The position numbers and the translations under genes were made by a program. From Methanobacterium sp. Maddingley MBC34 (GTDB taxonomy: Archaea > Methanobacteriota > Methanobacteria > Methanobacteriales > Methanobacteriaceae), in contig AMGN01000012.1 of the NCBI GenBank assembly GCA_000309865.1, positions 1 to 55,867 on the forward strand: a stretch of DNA of 55,867 bases, written 5' to 3'. The notes beneath the pieces were generated by a model. The model was not told where the DNA came from. It saw nothing but the letters and a program-made list of their open reading frames with translations, and made no database searches. Below are positions 1-7,681 of this stretch, one piece after another; positions within the stretch are counted from its first letter, which is position 1; the number at the start of each line of letters is the position of its first letter.

Positions 1-2605
1 TGTTCTGTGTGGTGTTATCCAGGAACACACCACTACCATCAAGCTTGATATTCGTCACCTGAGAGTTCAACACAAAATTATGGTCACCATTAAGGATATA
101 CACCCCATAACTGTTGTTATTCAGATAATTATTACTAATAGTAGTGTTTATACAGGTTTGAAGGTTTATAGCAGCACCATTACCATTCAAAGTACTGTTA
201 ATGATAGTGTTGTTGTTACCATTGAATATGATGAATCCAAAGGTATTGTTTGTAACATTTACATTATCGAAGGTGTTCAGATGGGAGTTGTGCATCTCCA
301 CACCCGCACCATTACCAGCAATAGTATTGAAAGTGAAAACATTACTCCCTGAATTATCCATGAATAAACCAACAGTGTTGTTGTTCAAATTATTTCCAAA
401 GGCACGATTGATACCAGTATTGTGTAATTCCAATCCAGAGTGGTTTTTACTGGCATTATTGTTGTTTATAGTGTTATTTGAGCCCTCGTTGATGTATATT
501 CCATACCTGAAGTCTTTAGAATCACTGATGAAACTGTTATTGCTTACGGTATTGTTAGATGTATTTTCAAAGTGCACACCCGCACCCCCATAAAGTGTGT
601 TGTTTACAAGGTTATCTGAAACCATATTTAACAATCCATCCGCAATGTAAACTCCAAAAGTATTTTGAAAAAGATTATTATAGTTAATAGAATTATTTGA
701 CGATTCATGAAGCTCAATAGCAGAACCACAACTTGTGAGATTGTTCAAAGTAATATTAGTACCAGTAGTTCCATAGATATATATTCCAAAAGTATTCTGA
801 GAGACATTATTGCTATTCAATGTGTCATTAAAAGAATTCACAATTTCTAAACCAGAACCACAAGCAAACAACGTATTACCAATCAACTGATTACCAGATC
901 CACCCAAAAAGAGCAATCCATTAATGGTATCATGAATACGGTTCCCTGAGACTATATCCTGCACAGGATTGGTGAGATACATATTCCTCCAGGCAGTGCT
1001 GGATATATCATTCCCACTGTAGGTAGTCTGCAAGTCATTCAAGGATTCAACACCATAAACACCACCAGTAATGGTGTTATTGTTTATCTGATTGCCCTGA
1101 CCACTCTCCAAATATAAACCCCGTCCATTGGGATTGGAAACTGTAAACATTGAATTAATAATGGTATTGTTATTTCCTTCCAAGAGATATATTCCATAGT
1201 CATTGCCACTGAAGGTGTTATTTGTGATGTGATTGAAGCTGGACTTGTAAATTTGAATACCTGCACCATTGCTGGTGAACTGTGTGTCTAAAATAGTGAT
1301 TCCAGTGGAGTTGTTAATGCATAATCCACAGTTACTGCTTCCAGTCAGGATAAGTCCCTGAATTACTGAGTTGTTTCCAGTGTTATTAATGAAGATCACT
1401 GGAATTGTGGTGTTTGACGCGCGGATAGTTACTGCCCCGTCGGTAGAATTTCTAATGAATAATGTTTTATTTACCATCAGGTTCTCGGTGTACTCCACGG
1501 CAGTTCCATTATTTCCATGGATCATAATAATATCCCCAGAGGTAGCAGAATTGATTGCAGCCTGAATACTACTACCATTATAAACATTTATGGTTAGTCC
1601 CGTGAATATAAATGATTTCCACTGATTATATGCCAAGTTTAGAAGAGGTAAGAACTCCGCTGTTGCTTTCAGGTTTCCTGCCTGGCTGGGATGGTCATCA
1701 CCTGTTGGATATTCCAAAACGTTAGAGTTAGAGTCATCATCTCCGTTAACCTTATGTTGTATGGTGTTGTTCCACCAGCGATGATGGTTTCCTGTTTCCT
1801 GATTCAGGTCATTAATGTTTGGATTACCCCCGTTAGTGGTTAAAACATTATAAAAATCAAAAACAAATACATTCTGGTAAGGATAATCATTTAGCCAATC
1901 ATTAACCAGCCACTGATTGAATATGCGCGCATTTGATGAGTATGTTGGATCAGTCAGTGGAGGGGCTGTTATAACTATGAAAAGTTTATCCTGCCGAGTT
2001 TTGAAGTATTCCAAAAGATCAATGTAAATACCCTTAGCATTGGCCACAGTATGGTAAGATGAACCAGAATCCTGCCCCCTTAAAGGGTTATTATCAATGG
2101 AAGGAACTGGATCATCAGGATTTCCCCTTAAAGCGGAGTTTGGAAAACATGATTTGAACATTATAATCTGGTTTTCACCCCCAGGGTCAGTGCCCAAGCG
2201 AGTGTAAGAGGAGTGTTGTCCGCTTTCTGTGTAAAGTGCGGCCAGATATGATGAGCTTTCGGGACCACGGAACCAGCTCCACCAGTGTCCTATATCGGTG
2301 TAGCTTCCAATTGAATCTGGACCCCAACCATAGTTTGTATCACTCACATAATAATTATTATTCATTAATGCGATTCCTAAATCCCCATTATCATCATCCA
2401 ACCAGTTCTGACCCGTTGAATGATGAATAAAAATTAATTTGGTGGCATTAGTTGGTGGATCTGTTGATTCTGAAGAAAGAGCAACACCATCAGTGACACT
2501 TTGGTTAATTAATTCACTCTCATTCAGTTCTGCAGCTAATGAAACGGAAGTGAAGATAGTTAAAGTTCCTAAAAGAATAAAAAGTATCGTAAATGTTTTT
2601 TTCAT
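1..2605 (-). CDS. Secreted surface protein, SGNH-like N-terminal domain plus beta-helix repeats (3' end outside window)
   Basis: The minus frame from 2605 stays open to the left edge (868 codons, no stop), so the protein is incomplete here. Residues 1-25 form a signal peptide (MKKTFTILF, then a hydrophobic core ending SLAA). Residues about 55-300 begin LIFIHHSTGQNW and are rich in Trp, Tyr, Asp and Gly; this resembles SGNH/GDSL-type hydrolase domains seen in methanogen surface proteins, but catalysis is unproven. From about residue 330 the sequence becomes Asn-rich repeats of the NNTI.NN/FGIYI type, the right-handed parallel beta-helix (NosD/PbH1) pattern. Such proteins are exported and attached to the pseudomurein wall as adhesin-like proteins. 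An alternative ATG lies at 2623, but 2605 gives the more typical signal peptide. The plus-strand ORFs across this region are its shadows. Confidence 0.88.
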   Translation of the reverse strand, partial: MKKTFTILFILLGTLTIFTSVSLAAELNESELINQSVTDGVALSSESTDPPTNATKLIFIHHSTGQNWLDDDNGDLGIALMNNNYYVSDTNYGWGPDSIGSYTDIGHWWSWFRGPESSSYLAALYTESGQHSSYTRLGTDPGGENQIIMFKSCFPNSALRGNPDDPVPSIDNNPLRGQDSGSSYHTVANAKGIYIDLLEYFKTRQDKLFIVITAPPLTDPTYSSNARIFNQWLVNDWLNDYPYQNVFVFDFYNVLTTNGGNPNINDLNQETGNHHRWWNNTIQHKVNGDDDSNSNVLEYPTGDDHPSQAGNLKATAEFLPLLNLAYNQWKSFIFTGLTINVYNGSSIQAAINSATSGDIIMIHGNNGTAVEYTENLMVNKTLFIRNSTDGAVTIRASNTTIPVIFINNTGNNSVIQGLILTGSSNCGLCINNSTGITILDTQFTSNGAGIQIYKSSFNHITNNTFSGNDYGIYLLEGNNNTIINSMFTVSNPNGRGLYLESGQGNQINNNTITGGVYGVESLNDLQTTYSGNDISSTAWRNMYLTNPVQDIVSGNRIHDTINGLLFLGGSGNQLIGNTLFACGSGLEIVNSFNDTLNSNNVSQNTFGIYIYGTTGTNITLNNLTSCGSAIELHESSNNSINYNNLFQNTFGVYIADGLLNMVSDNLVNNTLYGGAGVHFENTSNNTVSNNSFISDSKDFRYGIYINEGSNNTINNNNASKNHSGLELHNTGINRAFGNNLNNNTVGLFMDNSGSNVFTFNTIAGNGAGVEMHNSHLNTFDNVNVTNNTFGFIIFNGNNNTIINSTLNGNGAAINLQTCINTTISNNYLNNNSYGVYILNGDHNFVLNSQVTNIKLDGSGVFLDNTTQN

Positions 2606-2919
2606 TCCCAAAACACTCTCCATATAATGATCATGAATATGAAATTAGATAAAGTGATTCGACAGTTTAAATTGCATTTAAATAGTACTAATTAAGTAAT
2701 CACATTATAATTATATATTATTCAAGGTACTAATATAACCTGAAAAGTTAAGTACTAATGTAAACTTTAAAATTTTAAGGTACGATGTTACTTAAAAAAA
2801 CATTCAAAACAATCACTTAGAAATGTCTAAAAACCAAAATACAAACAATATTAGAATATCCATCAATAATTTAATAAAATTAGAAATAAAGGCATTATAA
2901 TCTTCAATAATCAGATAAC
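2606..2919. other. AT-rich divergent intergenic region
   Basis: This region separates the minus-strand surface protein from the plus-strand glycosyltransferase at 2920. It contains AT-rich TATA-like stretches (for example around 2707-2722, attataattatatatta) that could serve as promoters in either direction. No ORF or structured RNA was recognised. Confidence 0.4.
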
Positions 2920-3975
2920 ATGAAAACAGAACCTGACAATCTTCTTGATAAAGTCTGTGTTATTATAGTTACTTACAATCATGCTAATTATATGGTAAAA
3001 TGTCTAAATTCTATTTATTCACAAGGCCCGGTGGAGATTGTAATCGTTGATAATAATTCAACTGATGAGACCACCGAGATCATAGAAAATAATTTTCAAT
3101 CAGTTAAATTGATAAAAAATACAGAAAACCTGGGTTTCAGTCAGGGAGTAAATTGTGGTGTTAGTCACTCCACCCGTGATAACATAATGGTTTTAAACCC
3201 CGATACATGGACTGAAAAAAATTCTATTTTGAACTTATTAAAACCCCTAATTAACCAGGAAAATATAGTAACGGTCCCTAAAGTATTGATATACGATGGA
3301 AGTGTGATTAACACTATTGGAAACACACAACATGTTACTGGCCTTTCTTTCACCCGATATTTTGGTGAAAACCCTGAGAATCACCAGCAATCAAATTTTA
3401 TCACCGGCCTATCTGGAGTATGTTTCGCCATGAGGAGAAACGATTATTTAAAATTAGGTGGATTTGACAGAAAATTTTTTATTTACATGGAAGACGTTGA
3501 AATGTCCTGGAAAATTAATTCAAACGGTTTTCAGATATTATACGTCCCCAATTCCATTATTTACCATGACTACGAGTTAAATGTGACTGCTAGAAAATTG
3601 TATCACCTGGAAAAAGGAAGGTACTACATACTCCGAAAATATTTTACCTGGAGAGAATATCTAATCATCTCGCCTTCACTCTTGACCTCTGAAGTTCTTA
3701 CATGGGGGTTTTCAATAATACGTGGCCCTAATGGATTAAAATATAAAATTAAAGCCATTATTGATGCTTTTAGGATTGAAATTTCTGATAATGATATTAA
3801 TCATAGGAAGTTGCTTGAAAACCTTGACTGGGAGATACCAATTGATCAGTTGAGTTACAATGTTTTGGACCGTAGTTTACGAAGAGTTGCCAATTTCATC
3901 TACACAACAAACCAAAAGCTAATTAAAACTAAGCTAAAAACTAAGGTAAAAATTCCCACCAAAGCTAAAAACTAA
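2920..3975 (+). CDS. Glycosyltransferase family 2 (rhamnosyltransferase-like)
   Basis: A 351-residue GT-A fold glycosyltransferase that transfers a sugar from a nucleotide donor to a growing glycan at the cytoplasmic face. The nucleotide-binding start is VIIVTYN at 14-20, VDNNS is at 43-47, and NLGFSQGVNCG follows at about 70. NPDTW at 93-97 supplies the metal-binding acidic residue. The block GFDRKFFIYMEDVEMSWK near 185-203 is the ED/W acceptor motif of WbbL-type GT2 enzymes. The last 60 residues are Lys-rich and not obviously catalytic. No clear ribosome-binding site precedes the ATG, so a leaderless start is possible. The sugar and acceptor cannot be read from the sequence. Confidence 0.9.
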   Translation: MKTEPDNLLDKVCVIIVTYNHANYMVKCLNSIYSQGPVEIVIVDNNSTDETTEIIENNFQSVKLIKNTENLGFSQGVNCGVSHSTRDNIMVLNPDTWTEKNSILNLLKPLINQENIVTVPKVLIYDGSVINTIGNTQHVTGLSFTRYFGENPENHQQSNFITGLSGVCFAMRRNDYLKLGGFDRKFFIYMEDVEMSWKINSNGFQILYVPNSIIYHDYELNVTARKLYHLEKGRYYILRKYFTWREYLIISPSLLTSEVLTWGFSIIRGPNGLKYKIKAIIDAFRIEISDNDINHRKLLENLDWEIPIDQLSYNVLDRSLRRVANFIYTTNQKLIKTKLKTKVKIPTKAKN

Positions 3976-4049
3976 AGGAAATAATCACACCTCAACCCGA
4001 GCTAAAAAATAGGGAAATATTCCAAAAAAACTGGAACTAATACAAAATT

Positions 4050-4119
4050 ATACTAGGATTAACCCTTGATTAATATACTAGGATTAACCCTTGATGTAAT
4101 ATACTAGGATTAACCCTTG
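4050..4119. repeat. Three direct repeats of a 19-21 bp unit
   Basis: The unit ATACTAGGATTAACCCTTG(AT) occurs at 4050-4070, 4075-4095 and 4101-4119, with 25- and 26-bp periods, and is identical in all three copies. The array lies 70 bp before the ATG of the glycosyltransferase at 4191. It could be a regulator-binding array or a simple tandem duplication. Three copies with 4-5 bp spacers do not make a CRISPR. Confidence 0.9.
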
Positions 4120-4190
4120 TCATATACTTGTTAACCATTTGATTAAATTTTTTATAGTTTTTAACAATCCAGTCCCAGAGGTTTTATTAA

Positions 4191-5327
4191 ATGAAGATAG
4201 CACAAATATCCCCTACTTTCCCTCCGTATATGGGTGGATCTGGTAATGTGTGCTATAATTACGCCCAGGAACTTGCAAAAAGGGGACATGAGGTCACTGT
4301 ATTAACAAGTGCCATCACTGGAGACGATTTTAATGATAATAATGATCTATTCAAAACCATACGATTTCATCCCTGGTTTCAAATAGGAAACGCTCCATTC
4401 ATACCTCAACTTCTTTCTATGGATGATTATGATATCTTGCATCTCCATTATCCATTCTTTTTTGGTGCAGAGATGATATATTTGCTTAAAAAACTAAAAA
4501 ATGTTAACTACATCCTTTCATACCATAACAATGTATCTTTGGAGGGTTTTTTGGATAAACTGATGGTTGGCTATGATTTTATCGGCAAAAAGATCGTTGC
4601 CGGGGCAGATAAAATTTTATTCCCTACCATGGATTTTTATAACACTTCAGTGAGAAATTCTTACAATCTGAGGGCTGGTTCTTTCCAGGAACTACCCCAT
4701 GGGGTTGACTTATCATATTTCAATGCAAAAGTGGATATTAAGAAAAAACATAGCATAGAATCAAAGATGATCCTGTATGTGGGAACTCTTGATAAAGCAC
4801 ATTATTATAAAGGATTAGAATATCTAATGATTGCATTTAAGGAAGTCATTAAAGAAAATCATCATGTAAATCTGGTTATTGTGGGTGATGGTAATTTAAA
4901 AGACCACTATCAGAATCTGGCTCGTAAATATAATATTCACCATAGAACTATTTTTGCCGGTCAAATTTCATTATTTGATGAATTACCTTCTTATTATGCT
5001 GCCTGTGATATGGTTGTTTATCCCACAATTAGTAAAACAGGAGAATCCTTCGGAACCGTATTAATTGAAACTATGGCCGCTGCAAAACCAGTTATTGCCA
5101 GTGATGTTCCCGGTGTTAGGTCCATAATTGATGATGGGCGTGACGGGTTCCTCACTCAACCTGGAAACCCCTCAGAAATTGCTAGTAAAATTTGTAGATT
5201 ATTAAACAATCCTGAATTAGGGATTAGAATGGGAAAAATCGGTAGGAAAAAAGTGGAAGAAAAATACACTTGGAACCGGATCATTCCCCAGTTAGAGGAA
5301 GTTTACAGGAAGAGTCTCCAATTATAG
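4191..5327 (+). CDS. Glycosyltransferase family 4
   Basis: A complete 378-residue GT-B enzyme. The N-terminal acceptor domain starts MKIAQISPTFPPYMGG with the glycine pair at 15-16. The C-terminal donor domain has ILYVGTLDKAHYYKGLEYL near 194-212, VGDG at 231-234 and the EX7E pair at E284 and E292 inside GESFGTVLIETMAAAKPVIAS. Retaining GT4 enzymes use these residues to bind the nucleotide-sugar donor. A GAGGT ribosome-binding site sits 8 bp before the ATG. A three-copy direct repeat lies just upstream. It heads a plus-strand run of three glycosyltransferases with short gaps. Donor and acceptor are unknown. Confidence 0.93.
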   Translation: MKIAQISPTFPPYMGGSGNVCYNYAQELAKRGHEVTVLTSAITGDDFNDNNDLFKTIRFHPWFQIGNAPFIPQLLSMDDYDILHLHYPFFFGAEMIYLLKKLKNVNYILSYHNNVSLEGFLDKLMVGYDFIGKKIVAGADKILFPTMDFYNTSVRNSYNLRAGSFQELPHGVDLSYFNAKVDIKKKHSIESKMILYVGTLDKAHYYKGLEYLMIAFKEVIKENHHVNLVIVGDGNLKDHYQNLARKYNIHHRTIFAGQISLFDELPSYYAACDMVVYPTISKTGESFGTVLIETMAAAKPVIASDVPGVRSIIDDGRDGFLTQPGNPSEIASKICRLLNNPELGIRMGKIGRKKVEEKYTWNRIIPQLEEVYRKSLQL

Positions 5328-5341
5328 TGGAGGGATAAAAT

Positions 5342-6493
5342 ATAAAAAAAAAGAAAATACTCTATTTCAGCCATGCCTCACTGGATGGGGGAATGGGTGG
5401 TGGAGCACGACTCAAAGACATTGCCCAGATTTTAGGTGAACTGGGCTTTTCATTAAATTTAATCTGCTATTTATCAGATTCCACGTATAATTTAAAAAGA
5501 TTTAACCATGATTATAAAGATGTAACTGAATTCCATGTTCCGGAAGATTGGCGTCGAATTTTAAAGGCATTAATCATCTTTTACATCCTCTATGAAGGAA
5601 TTAAAAAAATAAGGGGGACGGATGTGATTTTATCTCACTCCACCTCGGTGACCACTGGTTTACCAGCCCTGTTATTGTCAAAAATATTCAGAAAACCATT
5701 GATAGTAGATTACATAGACTTGAAAGATGATGACACACCTCTATTTATTCATAATATGGTTCTCAAAAACTCTAAAAAAATAATGACCATCAGCCATTAT
5801 CTGAAGCGTGAAGTGGACCGTGAATATTTGGATAAATCATGTTATATTCCCATCTTCATTGACAGCAACCTTTTCCAGTTTAAAGAGGAATCCCGGAAGG
5901 AAGTAAGGGAATGTTTAGGCATTGGTGATGAGATATTGGTGGGGTATGCTGGTTCATTCTGGTATGTTGAAGGGGTTCCCATTCTTTTAAGAGTTTTTAA
6001 TCATTTAAAACAGATATTTCCACTTAAATTGCTTTTACTGGGTGGGGCTAATGTGAAAGGATCAGATGATGTGACTGGGTTGATTAAAAAGATGTCCCTG
6101 GGAAAAGATGTTATAATCCTCCCTCCCCAACCCCGTGAAAAAATTCCCGACTACTTATCCGCCTGTGACATTTTATGCTCTCCTAAAATTGATAATAAGA
6201 TAAATGAAGCTGCAAACCCGGTTAAAATATATGAATATCTATCCATGGGCCTGACTACCGTAGCATCAAGTGTGGGTGAAGTTTCAAATCTGATAGAAAA
6301 TGGTAGAAATGGTTTTTTATTCAAGGCAGGTAACGAGAAGGAACTGGAAAAAGTCATGGAAAAATTGATTTTAGACCCTGAATTAAGAGCTCTTGTGGGA
6401 AAAAGGGGTCGGGATACTATTTACAACCATTATCGAAGGGAACTTTATCAAGATAAAATTAAATGTTTGCTTGAAGAATCCATGGGGGAATGA
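5342..6493 (+). CDS. Glycosyltransferase family 4, apparent ATA start
   Basis: The first ATG in frame is at 5393, but it would delete the first beta-strand. The frame upstream reads KKKILYFSHASLDGGMGGG, the normal start of a GT4 protein, and is closed by TAA at 5336. Between that stop and 5393 there is no ATG, GTG or TTG. A strong ribosome-binding site, GGAGGG at 5329-5334, sits 7 nt before ATA at 5342, so I place the start there (383 residues). The donor domain shows VGYAGSFWYVEGV, LGGANVKG, and NPVKIYEYLSMG near the C-terminus. It lies 14 nt after the preceding GT4 and 3 nt before the next gene, consistent with an operon. Certainty is high for the family and moderate for the exact start. 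Confidence 0.82.
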   Translation: MKKKKILYFSHASLDGGMGGGARLKDIAQILGELGFSLNLICYLSDSTYNLKRFNHDYKDVTEFHVPEDWRRILKALIIFYILYEGIKKIRGTDVILSHSTSVTTGLPALLLSKIFRKPLIVDYIDLKDDDTPLFIHNMVLKNSKKIMTISHYLKREVDREYLDKSCYIPIFIDSNLFQFKEESRKEVRECLGIGDEILVGYAGSFWYVEGVPILLRVFNHLKQIFPLKLLLLGGANVKGSDDVTGLIKKMSLGKDVIILPPQPREKIPDYLSACDILCSPKIDNKINEAANPVKIYEYLSMGLTTVASSVGEVSNLIENGRNGFLFKAGNEKELEKVMEKLILDPELRALVGKRGRDTIYNHYRRELYQDKIKCLLEESMGE

Positions 6494-6496
6494 AAG

Positions 6497-7525
6497 ATGT
6501 TATCCCATTGCACCATTTTAAACCTGGATCCAGATTACGTGAGAACCAGGAATTTTATCAATAACACTTCCAGTTTTTTAGATCATGAAATAGGAGAAGA
6601 CTTGCTTTATACACAAAGGAAGCCTAACTGGTTTTTCGTGGGTGGGACTTTTCCATTCAATCAAATTAAGAAAGCTTATGAAGTCCATAAACTCAATCAA
6701 TTGAAAGTTCTTGGCGATTATGTATACCTCGGATTTGATCCCATCACCCTGAGATCCATTAAATTTATCAATGGAAAATCAAAGATTATTTCAGACTTAT
6801 TAGAACCATACCCTGAAGCTTATGGCACTAATCCCATATATAAAGCATATTTTTCTAAGGTGGAACGATTTATAGTGAAAAACAGTCAAATTGTTCTGTC
6901 TGTCACCGAGGAAGAGACCCAAAATCTTGAAAAGAAGTATGGGATGGGAAATATTCACACCATCAGAAATTTTCCAGATACTGATGTTTTCAAGAGTTCA
7001 CCAGGCAAATTTGAAAACTTCAGCATTGTTTACTTTGGTATTTCCTGTCCCTCTCGTGATCTGCATCCGGTGGAAGAGGCCATTGCTTTGCTGCAAAAAA
7101 ATTATACCAGTATTGATTATCATATTATAGGGCCCCCAGAGCTGGATAAAAAATCTGGGATTAACTGTATTTATCATGGTTGGCTTGATGATGAAGAAGC
7201 AGCAAATATTATTGGCCAGTGCCACTTAGGGATAGCTCCCTATAACCAAAACCTCCACACACAATTAACTCTCCAGAACAAATCATTTCAATACGCTGCC
7301 TGTGATGTTTTACCCTTAAGTACACACCTTAAACCATTGAATAAATATCAGGAACTGATAAAACTGGTGGAAGCTAATAGTAGTGATTACTGGTATGTTG
7401 AATTGGAAAAATTATATAATTCATGGCAAAAGGGAAAATTGCAATTTAAGCAGCGGGAAATACTTATTAAAAATGGTTGGACTGCACAAGATGAATGGAA
7501 AAAGTTGAAGTTTTTATTGGGATAA
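6497..7525 (+). CDS. Divergent GT-B-like glycosyltransferase
   Basis: A 342-residue protein starting 3 bp after the preceding glycosyltransferase and so probably co-transcribed with it. The C-terminal half looks like a GT4/GT1 donor domain: IVYFGISCPSRDLHPVEEAI, then HIIGP, then YHGWLDDEEAANIIGQCHLGIAPY and a final FQYAACDVLPLS where a normal GT4 has its EX7E and GVPVIA segment. The canonical acidic pair is not obvious and the N-terminal half lacks the usual GG loop. It may be a diverged transferase or one acting on an unusual acceptor. Confidence is good for the fold and low for the activity. Confidence 0.7.
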   Translation: MLSHCTILNLDPDYVRTRNFINNTSSFLDHEIGEDLLYTQRKPNWFFVGGTFPFNQIKKAYEVHKLNQLKVLGDYVYLGFDPITLRSIKFINGKSKIISDLLEPYPEAYGTNPIYKAYFSKVERFIVKNSQIVLSVTEEETQNLEKKYGMGNIHTIRNFPDTDVFKSSPGKFENFSIVYFGISCPSRDLHPVEEAIALLQKNYTSIDYHIIGPPELDKKSGINCIYHGWLDDEEAANIIGQCHLGIAPYNQNLHTQLTLQNKSFQYAACDVLPLSTHLKPLNKYQELIKLVEANSSDYWYVELEKLYNSWQKGKLQFKQREILIKNGWTAQDEWKKLKFLLG

Positions 7526-7549
7526 TTATAATAGCCAATTTATTAAGGA

Positions 7550-7652
7550 GAATTATAACCAATCCAGAAGAAATTACACCCAATCTAAAAAAAAAAGAAT
7601 TATAACCAATCCAAAATTAATACCCAAATCTATAAGAAATTATACTCAATCT
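7550..7652. repeat. Degenerate short tandem repeats before the membrane-protein gene
   Basis: Four related units, GAATTATAACCAATCC or GAAATTA(C/T)ACYCAATCT, start at about 7550, 7570, 7597 and 7636, separated by A-rich spacers. They fill most of the 156-bp gap between two plus-strand genes. Function is unknown; they resemble a decaying tandem duplication. Confidence 0.65.
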
Positions 7653-7681
7653 AAAAAAGAATATCAAGACCAGAGATATAC

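Noticed and set aside
80..2627. Several plus-strand ORFs of 60-130 codons
   Set aside because: They are antisense shadows of the long minus-strand surface-protein frame, which is open throughout and has a signal peptide and repeats.
4050..4119. Possible CRISPR array
   Set aside because: Only three repeats with 4-7 bp spacers; CRISPR spacers are about 30-40 bp and no cas gene is present.
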